Assembly: GCA_903831335.1 (NCBI GenBank)
Contig: CAIKXH010000120.1
Coordinates: 1-8,302 of the forward strand
Length of the DNA: 8,302 bases
Reading direction: 5' to 3'
Source: Candidatus Uhrbacteria bacterium
GTDB taxonomy: Bacteria; Patescibacteriota; Patescibacteriia; UBA9934; GWF2-40-263
Each line of letters opens with the position of its first letter. Position 1 is the first letter of the stretch. The notes beneath the pieces are model-generated. The model was not told the origin of the DNA. It worked only from the letters and a program-made list of their open reading frames with translations, and did no database searches. Made by a program: the position numbers and the translations under genes. Positions 1 through 5,371 of this stretch are shown here, piece after piece.

Positions 1-823
1 AACTAAAATCATTCCTGGATTTTCACTTTTAGGTCGCCACAATATTGGAGAACTAATAGAGACCTCTGTAAAAACACGTGCATATATCTATGCCACAAAA
101 AAATACGTTGAGATTTCTTTGTTTGGCATTTCAAATCAAATACATACAATAAAACACATTCCAGAGAATACGATTGCTTATTTGTCAACTCCATTGTTGC
201 CAAAAACACCAAACGGATCAACAAACCTTATTCTTCCTCTCTTACAATTTATTTCTTACTCAGACACCTCAAAGATCTTTCAACATCTTCTAGATGCACA
301 GGGGCAGATGATCTTAACAAAAGACAAGGAGGGGATGGGGTTCTATCTCTCTTCCAAATCAGTGGAACAAAACAATGCCACGAATATCGAACAGCTCCTC
401 CGCACAATAGCCGCATTAAATTCACCAACATTACAGGAAATTTCTTTAGATGATGGCACATCTATTAAGGAGATCGTCGCCAACCCCGATTCGTTCTCTG
501 TGGAACAGATCACGGTTCTTGGCGCACAAATCAACAAAATTCATACGAGCCATAGCATATTTCTTTCTGGATTAGTGCAAAAAAATGAATTTTTCCTTAC
601 AAATCGAGAAGATTTATTTCGAACCATGAATGGATCAGCTAAATCTAGCGATAAAATCTGTTCAGGAAATATCGCTGGTATTTCATTTCAACCAATCACC
701 ACTTCGTTGATGCAAAATGAAAATACCCCAAACTCAAATGCAATTTTATTGTTCGCACAAAACTTTTCTAGTCTAGGAATAAAAAAAGGGGTATTTTCTG
801 TAAAATTACGTCTGTGTCATTAG
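1..823 (+). CDS. Hypothetical protein, 5'-truncated by the window edge
   Basis: I do not recognise this protein. The frame is open from base 2 to the TAG at 821-823, giving 273 visible residues with no convincing start, so the true start lies to the left of the window. An internal TTG at 119 is the first possible start codon but has no ribosome-binding site and sits inside continuous coding-like sequence. The visible part is soluble-looking, rich in Ser, Thr, Asn and Ile, with alternating beta-like stretches (for example YVEISLFGI, GMGFYLSS) and helical stretches (NIEQLLRTIAAL). No catalytic motif, Cys cluster or membrane segment is visible; a membrane anchor could lie in the missing N-terminus. 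The C-terminus (SVKLRLCH) looks natural. It could be an extracytoplasmic DUF3352-like protein, but that is a faint impression only. Reality as a gene is likely; function is unknown. Confidence 0.75.
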   Translation, partial: TKIIPGFSLLGRHNIGELIETSVKTRAYIYATKKYVEISLFGISNQIHTIKHIPENTIAYLSTPLLPKTPNGSTNLILPLLQFISYSDTSKIFQHLLDAQGQMILTKDKEGMGFYLSSKSVEQNNATNIEQLLRTIAALNSPTLQEISLDDGTSIKEIVANPDSFSVEQITVLGAQINKIHTSHSIFLSGLVQKNEFFLTNREDLFRTMNGSAKSSDKICSGNIAGISFQPITTSLMQNENTPNSNAILLFAQNFSSLGIKKGVFSVKLRLCH

Positions 824-825
824 GC

Positions 826-876
826 TGTGGATAAGTTATTGATAAGTCGTATAAATTGTGGATAACTTTTGGATAA
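826..876 (+). other. DnaA-box-like cluster, possible oriC element
   Basis: Two perfect copies of TGTGGATAA, the reverse complement of the classical DnaA box TTATCCACA, lie at 826-834 and 857-865. Each is followed by a degenerate copy 11 bases later: TATTGATAA at 837-845 (two mismatches) and TTTGGATAA at 868-876 (one mismatch). All four face the same way. The starts are 11, 20 and 11 bases apart, close to one or two helical turns, and the 31-base unit is effectively duplicated. AT-rich sequence follows (877-917). Such clusters are known from bacterial origins and from DnaA-regulated promoters. No dnaA or dnaN gene is visible, so calling it an origin is an inference. Confidence 0.5.
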
Positions 877-918
877 AATCAATTTGTTGAATACTAATTT
901 TCCGTTTTTCACATTTAC

Positions 919-936
919 TTCGCTTCATAGAGCGAA
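919..936. repeat. Inverted repeat TTCGCT/AGCGAA
   Basis: A perfect six-base inverted repeat (919-924 and 931-936) encloses the six-base loop TCATAG. There is no T-run after it on either strand, so it is not a standard intrinsic terminator. It sits between the DnaA-box cluster and the promoter of the structured RNA. It could be a protein-binding site, an origin-associated hairpin, or chance. Confidence 0.35.
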
Positions 937-946
937 AAATCATTGA

Positions 947-975
947 TTGACCAAACGGTCTTTTTTTGGTATTAT
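947..975 (+). promoter_or_regulatory. Sigma-70-type promoter of the structured RNA
   Basis: TTGACC (947-952) and TATTAT (970-975) are separated by an ideal 17 bases, predicting transcription start near 982. The -35 and spacer overlap two nested inverted repeats: GACC-AAAC-GGTC (949-960), followed by seven T, and ACCAAA/TTTGGT (950-955 and 965-970). The first could be a weak terminator for the upstream gene or an operator controlling this promoter. The promoter and the terminator at 1323-1345 define a transcription unit without a plausible protein gene. Confidence 0.65.
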
Positions 976-981
976 ATATCT

Positions 982-1345
982 GCAATCGTGAAACATTGCT
1001 TCGTTCATTTCTCATCTCTGAGGTCAACCTAATCCCGACCATGTTGTCGGCAAGCTCCCCACGCTTGAATCATGATTTTGGTTATACACCTCACGCCCAT
1101 CTACTGTTCTGATTAAAAACAAAAACAAAATCAAAACATGTCTAGGTTAGCCCATATTATGATGAGCCTTGTGTTCATCCTTGAGCAAAACCATTGAATG
1201 GTAGGTGACAAGAGCCACTCTCTAAATTATGCGGTTGTACCGGTGCGGATGTCGAGTCTTGCTTCTCAACACAAGTTGAGTGCCAAAGCCCGATATCTGA
1301 ACCGGTCGCCAATTGATTTCTGGCCCCTTCGGGGGCTTTTTTTTT
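982..1345 (+). ncRNA. Structured non-coding RNA of about 360 nt, class not recognised
   Basis: No plausible reading frame fills this interval, yet it has its own promoter and a strong terminator. Hand folding gives several local helices: 1035-1039 with 1046-1050; 1051-1055 with 1063-1067; 1161-1166 with 1174-1179; 1190-1194 with 1198-1202. A possible long-range helix pairs 1026-1031 with 1143-1148. The 3' domain is very strong: 1239-1254 pairs with 1291-1306 with one mismatch (1245/1300) and two G-U pairs. It is extended outward by 1231-1233 with 1307-1309 and capped by an inner hairpin, CTCAAC-ACAA-GTTGAG (1265-1280), flanked by GCTT/AAGC. An A-rich, probably single-stranded segment spans 1111-1139. 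I looked for signatures of RNase P RNA, tmRNA, SRP RNA and 6S RNA and found none. It may be a lineage-specific regulatory or housekeeping RNA. The exact ends are estimated from the promoter and terminator. Confidence 0.65.
1323..1345 (+). terminator. Intrinsic terminator of the structured RNA
   Basis: A GC-only stem, GCCCC (1323-1327) with GGGGC (1332-1336), closes a TTCG tetraloop and is followed directly by nine T (1337-1345). This is a textbook Rho-independent terminator. It separates the RNA unit from the next promoter, which begins 12 bases later. Confidence 0.92.
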
Positions 1346-1356
1346 AGAAAATTTTA

Positions 1357-1385
1357 TTGGCGAATGTGTGAGGTGGTGATATAAT
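1357..1385 (+). promoter_or_regulatory. Extended -10 promoter of the zinc finger-lspA operon
   Basis: A perfect TATAAT (1380-1385) is preceded by TGA (1377-1379), making an extended -10 element. A -35-like TTGGCG lies at 1357-1362 with a 17-base spacer. The predicted start near 1391-1392 leaves a leader of about 40 nt to the preferred ATG at 1431. Confidence 0.75.
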
Positions 1386-1430
1386 CACATCACTAATGTT
1401 TGATTGATGTACCTCTATTCATCTCCATCT

Positions 1431-1805
1431 ATGAAAAAGGATCTTGTTGCAAAAGCAAAAAAATGGCTAGAAGAGGAAAAAATGCGTCTTGAAACAGAGC
1501 TTTCAAAGTTTTCCCATAGAAACCCAAAGTCTACGGAAAATAATTTTGAAACAGATTTTCAAAACGCAGGAGATAGTGAAGATGAAAACGCTTCTGAAGT
1601 GGCTCAGTTTTCTGATAATCTGTCTTTGGAGGATGAACTTGAAAAAGCATTTCGTGATGTTGAATCTGCCCTGAAACAGATTGAGAAGGGGGATTATGGT
1701 ATCTGTAAGTACTGCCACCAACCTATTGATGAAAGACGTTTGATCGCAAGACCAACCTCAAGTTCCTGTATCCAGTGTAAAAAAACCCTTACGCAAGAAG
1801 TGTGA
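1431..1805 (+). CDS. DksA/TraR-family C4 zinc-finger protein
   Basis: This 124-residue protein belongs to the DksA/TraR family. Family members insert a coiled coil into the secondary channel of RNA polymerase and tune transcription initiation, often with ppGpp. Visible features are a charged N-terminal helix (MKKDLVAKAKKWLEEEK), an acidic coil-tip region DSEDENASE (residues 48-56), a second helix, and a C4 zinc finger with Cys92, Cys95, Cys113 and Cys116 in CKYC...CIQC spacing. The sequence RRLIARP between the Cys pairs is typical. The tip carries the acidic/Ala-Ser pattern of the family rather than the exact E. coli DxxDxA. I chose the ATG at 1431 because MKKDL begins where family members begin; an in-frame ATG at 1407 and TTG at 1404 would add up to nine unfamily-like residues. 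Neither start has a Shine-Dalgarno sequence. The TGA stop overlaps the lspA start (GTGA). Family assignment is secure; DksA-like function is inferred. Confidence 0.9.
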   Translation: MKKDLVAKAKKWLEEEKMRLETELSKFSHRNPKSTENNFETDFQNAGDSEDENASEVAQFSDNLSLEDELEKAFRDVESALKQIEKGDYGICKYCHQPIDERRLIARPTSSSCIQCKKTLTQEV

Positions 1806-2260
1806 AAAACTTAGGAAAACATCTTTACTGGCTTCTCACCCCTGCCATCGTTCTGGTTTTAATAGATGAATCTATTAAAGCATTTGCCCTAAAGCATTTC
1901 CCAGACGAACAACTCCTGGTAAATCCGGGTATTATTGATTTTGCTATTCACAAAAACTGGGGTCTTGCCTTTGATATTCCATTCAGAAGAGAATTTATTC
2001 TTCTCATTTCTGTCGTGATCGGATTTTTCTTAGTAGAAATGATTTTAAAGAATCTCAAGACAAATCCAAAAATTGCTTTCTCAAGTCTTATTATTCTCAT
2101 CGGAGCATTGGGAAATGTCTTTGATCGTATCTATTACGGTTTCACTGTGGACTATCTCATTTTTTTCGGAAAATCTGCATTAAACATTTCAGATCTCTTG
2201 ATCATCTTCGGAGTTGTCCTTCTTCTCATCTCATCAAGACACTCAACAGAACATGAATAG
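1802..2260 (+). CDS. lspA: Lipoprotein signal peptidase II
   Basis: LspA is an integral-membrane aspartyl protease that removes signal peptides from diacylglyceryl-modified prolipoproteins. At 152 residues it is close to normal family length. Visible motifs in order are IDESIK (residues 21-26), the NxGxAF motif as NWGLAF (52-57), GALGN followed by DR (101-109), the first catalytic Asp in TVDYL (Asp117), and the second in NISD (Asp131). Four hydrophobic segments can be seen, at about 10-30, 65-82, 92-107 and 125-143. The GTG start at 1802 overlaps the preceding TGA by four bases, so translation is probably coupled to the zinc-finger gene. The terminator at 2310-2347 probably ends the operon. 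All key residues are present, so the enzyme should be active. Confidence 0.95.
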   Translation: MKNLGKHLYWLLTPAIVLVLIDESIKAFALKHFPDEQLLVNPGIIDFAIHKNWGLAFDIPFRREFILLISVVIGFFLVEMILKNLKTNPKIAFSSLIILIGALGNVFDRIYYGFTVDYLIFFGKSALNISDLLIIFGVVLLLISSRHSTEHE

Positions 2261-2271
2261 ACCAAAGCACG

Positions 2272-2299
2272 TTGACAAAAACAAAAATTTTGATATACT
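2272..2299 (+). promoter_or_regulatory. Strong promoter ahead of comM
   Basis: A perfect TTGACA (2272-2277), a 16-base spacer and TATACT (2294-2299) with an extended -10 TG at 2291-2292 give one of the best promoters in the window. Predicted start is near 2306. The transcript would enter the hairpin at 2310 after only a few nucleotides, so every comM message from this promoter must read through a terminator-like structure. Confidence 0.8.
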
Positions 2300-2309
2300 T
2301 CTTTTATAT

Positions 2310-2347
2310 AAGAACCCTTTGACTAACTGTCTGAGGGTTCTTTTTTT
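2310..2347 (+). terminator. Hairpin plus T-run: lspA terminator and comM leader hairpin
   Basis: AAGAACCCT (2310-2318) pairs with AGGGTTCTT (2334-2342), and an inner GAC/GTC stem (2321-2323 with 2329-2331) closes the loop TAACT. A run of T follows to 2347. It is well placed to end the zinc finger-lspA operon. Because the comM promoter lies upstream of it, the same hairpin is the first structure in the comM message. It may therefore act as an attenuator, as a 5' stabilising hairpin, or as the end of a roughly 40-nt RNA. Confidence 0.8.
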
Positions 2348-2358
2348 ATTTTTCTTTT

Positions 2359-3876
2359 ATGTTTTCAATTACATCTAGCACTACATGTGGCATTGAATCT
2401 GTCCCCGTCATTGTTGAAACAGATGTTTCAAATGGCATGAATAATTTTACAATTGTTGGGCTTCCAGACACATCTGTAAAGGAAGCGCGTGATCGCATTC
2501 GCGCAGCGTTGAAAAATTCTGGTTTCCCTTTTCCTCGCGGAAGAGTCACGATTAATTTAGCGCCAGCGCACCTGCGCAAACAAGGACCTCTTTATGATTT
2601 ACCCATCGCTCTTTCCATTCTTGTCTCAAGAGGAGAGATCCCTCAACAATCACTATCTGATGCAGTTGTTCTGGGTGAACTTGCACTAGATGGAACAATT
2701 CGTCCTGTAAGGGGTGTTCTCACAACCGCTCTTATGGCACGTCGTATTCAGAAACAAACCATGTTTGTTCCAAAAGAGAATGAACAAGAAGCAGCGGTTG
2801 TTCCTGACTTGCACATCTTTGGTGTTTCATCACTCAGATCTGTTGTAGACCATTTACTGAATCGTTCAAAACTTATAGAGACTATTTATTGCCCCACAGA
2901 AACAACACAAAACGAACAACATTGTTTCTCCTTTATTAAAGGACAAGCTCTTGCGAAACGCGGGCTAGAAATTGCTGCGGCTGGCGGTCACAACATTCTT
3001 TTGTCTGGGCCCCCAGGAACAGGGAAGACACTTCTTGCAAAATCCTTTCCATCCATTCTTCCACCCCTTACAGATGAAGAATCTATTGAGGTAACAAGTA
3101 TTGCTTCAATCGCTGGCAAACTTCATTCTTCTTCAGGCCTGATTAAAACTCGTCCTTTCCGATCTCCACATCACTCTTCCTCTGCTGTTTCGCTTGTTGG
3201 TGGAGGAACATGGCCTGTACCTGGAGAAATATCTCTTGCTCATCGGGGTGTTTTATTTTTAGATGAATTGCCAGAATTTCCACGTCATGTCCTTGAACAT
3301 CTCCGTGGACCTCTTGAGGATGGAGTTGTGACAATTTCTCGCGCTCAAGCACCCGTTGACTTTCCCGCACGCTTCCAATTTCTTGCAGCAATGAATCCAT
3401 GCCCTTGCGGGTATGCCACAGATCCAAAACGCCCTTGCGTCTGTTCTTCTTTTCAGGTTCAACAATATCAAAAACGCCTTTCTGGACCATTGCTGGATCG
3501 ATTCGATCTGCGCATTGAGGTTTCAAATCTTTCACAAGAATTATTATTATCAGAATCTCTTTCCGAGTCTTCAGCTGTCATTCAATCAAGAGTAGTCATT
3601 GCTCGAAAAAAACAAGCGGATCGATTTATCGATACCGCTTGCCATTTAAACGCAGAAATACCTCACTCAGTCATCGATCAAATTTGTCATATGTCAGCTG
3701 AGGCAAAACAATTGCTGGCTCTTGCAATTGATTCTCAGTCCCTTTCTCCAAGAGCCGCATCACGGGTTCGCAAAGTTGCGAGAACAATCGCAGACTTATC
3801 CAACACAGAAACGATAGAAGAGCATCATTTGGCAGAAGCTCTCCAATTTAGAGGACAAAGTACGGAACGTTTTTAA
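2359..3876 (+). CDS. comM: ComM/YifB-family Mg-chelatase-like AAA+ ATPase
   Basis: This 505-residue protein is full length for the ComM (YifB) family. In naturally transformable bacteria ComM is a hexameric helicase that promotes branch migration when incoming DNA recombines. The N-terminal ~165 residues form the ChlI/Lon-like domain (FTIVGLPDTSVKEARDR, then INLAPA, then GPLYDLPIAL). The AAA+ core has Walker A GPPGTGKT (217-224), Walker B VLFLDE (298-303), the conserved NPCPCGY (346-352) and the arginine-rich LLDRFDLRIEV (378-388). Cys348, Cys350, Cys360 and Cys362 form a CPC...CVC cluster seen in the family that could bind metal. A C-terminal Mg-chelatase domain follows (SPRAASRVRKVARTIADL). 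The ATG at 2359 has a pyrimidine-rich leader and no Shine-Dalgarno. The TAA stop overlaps the stop of the convergent M23 gene. The role in DNA uptake is inferred from family knowledge; no other competence gene is in the window. Confidence 0.95.
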   Translation: MFSITSSTTCGIESVPVIVETDVSNGMNNFTIVGLPDTSVKEARDRIRAALKNSGFPFPRGRVTINLAPAHLRKQGPLYDLPIALSILVSRGEIPQQSLSDAVVLGELALDGTIRPVRGVLTTALMARRIQKQTMFVPKENEQEAAVVPDLHIFGVSSLRSVVDHLLNRSKLIETIYCPTETTQNEQHCFSFIKGQALAKRGLEIAAAGGHNILLSGPPGTGKTLLAKSFPSILPPLTDEESIEVTSIASIAGKLHSSSGLIKTRPFRSPHHSSSAVSLVGGGTWPVPGEISLAHRGVLFLDELPEFPRHVLEHLRGPLEDGVVTISRAQAPVDFPARFQFLAAMNPCPCGYATDPKRPCVCSSFQVQQYQKRLSGPLLDRFDLRIEVSNLSQELLLSESLSESSAVIQSRVVIARKKQADRFIDTACHLNAEIPHSVIDQICHMSAEAKQLLALAIDSQSLSPRAASRVRKVARTIADLSNTETIEEHHLAEALQFRGQSTERF

Positions 3877-5120
3877 CGCACGTAAGAAAGTGGGTTTACA
3901 AACTTTCCGTTAATAATGATTTCAAAGTGCAAGTGTGTTCCTGTTGAACGACCTGTAGAACCACTCTTTGCCAAATGCGTTCCAGCTGTCACAACATCCC
4001 CTACACCTACCAAAATTTTGGAATTGTGTGCGTAACGAGTTTTTACTCCGTTTCCATGATCCATTTCTACTGTAAGTCCATACCCATTTCTCCAGCCTGT
4101 ATATGTAACCACTCCATCTCTTGCAGCAATGCTGAATGTTCCATAATCTGCATCCACATCAAGTCCTGTGTGTTTCCAGCTGTAGTATTGAGTAATCACG
4201 TGCATGGTTGTTGGCCAAACCCAGCCTGTTTTTGAAACAGCTACTGGTTGTGACGATGCAGGTGTTTTGTTTGTAAGAACATCCTTAACACTTACAGGAT
4301 TACGAGCAATCGCAGCCGGAGGAGCTGTTTCTGTTGCGCCTGGCAAAATAATTTCTGCTCCGATTTTTAATGAACTACTACTTGCAAGTTGATTTGCAGA
4401 AGTAATTTCTGATGCATCGATTCTGTATTTGCTTGCGATCTTTGAAAGAGTGTCTCCTTTTTTAATGGTGTACATGATTCCATCCTTTGGCAGAATCTTG
4501 AGTGTATCACCAGGCCTAATTGTACTGCGAAGTGTAAGTCCGTTAGCAGAAAGAATCGTACTGATACTCAAATTAAATCTCACAGAAATTTTTCCGAGTG
4601 TATCTCCGTTTTGAACGGTATATGTTTCTACGCGTGTTCTGGCTGTCGCAATTTGTGCAGGAGTTGAACCCAATCGACTAGGAGCTCCTTGATCCAGACT
4701 GTCCTGATTAAACTGCTTGCGATGATCCAAAATGGTATCTGTGAGATAACTCGATGCTCCACCTGGAATCAAAACAGATTTTCCCGCTTCTACAACCTCT
4801 ACCGTTTCCGAATCATCTGTAGAGACAAGAGAATACAATACACTTTTTTGTCCAAATGTTTCTGCGCGAACGTTTCTTGTTTGAAAATTTGTTACACCGA
4901 TAATTCCAACAAGAATAATCATGAAAAGATGAATGGTGTATCTATTTGAAAGTAAATAAAAAAATCGATGCTTTGCTGGCAACAAAACACGATCAATTAA
5001 TCTTCTAAAATAGAAAATAGCTCTGTAAGCAGGAACACCGAGAAACTTTAAAAAAACAAATCCGATTGTTTTTAGTGGACCAAGAAAAACCAGGGAAACT
5101 GGTTTTAAAACGTGTTTCAT
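3873..5120 (-). CDS. Membrane-anchored LysM-LysM-M23 peptidoglycan hydrolase
   Basis: This 415-residue envelope protein probably cleaves peptide cross-links in peptidoglycan. A basic, hydrophobic N-terminus is followed by a clear membrane segment (about 62-79, IHLFMIILVGIIGV), which should place the rest outside the cytoplasm. A Ser/Thr-rich linker leads to two LysM domains (about 166-210 and 216-260; YTVQNGDTL and YTIKKGDTL), which bind glycan. After a Pro/Ala linker comes the M23 domain (about 303-413), with the zinc ligands and catalytic His all present: His317 and Asp321 (HTGLD), His365 (YAH), and His396/His398 (HLH). It should therefore be active, unlike degenerate EnvC/NlpD-type relatives. 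I chose the ATG at 5120 because GAGGA lies nine bases upstream; a GTG at 5144 would add eight residues but has no such site. The gene is divergent from hppA and its stop overlaps that of comM, with no clear terminator between them. Fold and activity are secure; the exact bond cleaved is unknown. Confidence 0.93.
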   Translation of the reverse strand: MKHVLKPVSLVFLGPLKTIGFVFLKFLGVPAYRAIFYFRRLIDRVLLPAKHRFFYLLSNRYTIHLFMIILVGIIGVTNFQTRNVRAETFGQKSVLYSLVSTDDSETVEVVEAGKSVLIPGGASSYLTDTILDHRKQFNQDSLDQGAPSRLGSTPAQIATARTRVETYTVQNGDTLGKISVRFNLSISTILSANGLTLRSTIRPGDTLKILPKDGIMYTIKKGDTLSKIASKYRIDASEITSANQLASSSSLKIGAEIILPGATETAPPAAIARNPVSVKDVLTNKTPASSQPVAVSKTGWVWPTTMHVITQYYSWKHTGLDVDADYGTFSIAARDGVVTYTGWRNGYGLTVEMDHGNGVKTRYAHNSKILVGVGDVVTAGTHLAKSGSTGRSTGTHLHFEIIINGKFVNPLSYVR

Positions 5121-5217
5121 CACAACCAATCCTCGCAATAGCACAAGGGCTGATCGAACGGCAAAATGTTTAATGCGTAAATGGATAAAAGAAAATATTA
5201 CCTATTTTGTGCAAACA

Positions 5218-5246
5218 ATTGTACGCTTTTTTTCCTATTTCGTCAA
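5218..5246 (-). promoter_or_regulatory. Promoter of the M23 hydrolase gene
   Basis: Read on the minus strand, TTGACG (5246-5241) and TACAAT (5223-5218) are separated by 17 bases. Transcription would start near 5212, giving a leader of about 90 nt before the ATG at 5120. T-tracts on the plus strand at 5227-5233, 5238-5240, 5250-5256 and 5260-5265 lie in and next to this promoter and may curve the DNA. Confidence 0.65.
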
Positions 5247-5310
5247 ACATTTTTTTGTCTTTTTTCTCTAAAATAATATGAAAAACAACATTTCTCCTCT
5301 ATAAAATTCG

Positions 5311-5339
5311 TTGACAAAATGCACATATTTCATTAGGAT
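5311..5339 (+). promoter_or_regulatory. Promoter of hppA
   Basis: A consensus TTGACA (5311-5316), a 17-base spacer and TAGGAT (5334-5339) predict a start near 5345 and a leader of about 27 nt. The leader ends in a T-run directly before the ATG and has no Shine-Dalgarno sequence. Confidence 0.75.
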
Positions 5340-5371
5340 ACCGTCAGTATTAGTCTTATGACCCATTTTTT

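Noticed and set aside
836..1042. Minus-strand reading frame of 68 residues
   Set aside because: It lies across the DnaA boxes and RNA promoter, has no ribosome-binding site, and its product is basic and unlike any family.
982..1345. RNase P RNA, tmRNA, SRP RNA or 6S RNA
   Set aside because: The length suits RNase P RNA or tmRNA, but the RNase P core GAGGAAAGTC, the tmRNA 5' end and TPsiC/CCA end, and the SRP GGAAGGAAGCAGC core are absent on both strands. There is no 6S-like single long hairpin with a central bubble.
982..1400. Riboswitch or attenuator of the zinc-finger gene
   Set aside because: A complete terminator followed by an independent extended -10 promoter separates the RNA from the gene, so an independent RNA is the simpler reading.
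1803..1805. UGA recoded as Gly or Trp
   Set aside because: This TGA falls at the expected end of the zinc-finger protein and overlaps the lspA start, and no gene in the window contains an in-frame TGA.
3143..3535. Minus-strand reading frame of 130 residues inside comM
   Set aside because: It is antisense to the conserved AAA+ core of comM, has no start signals, and its composition is what the opposite strand of that gene would give.
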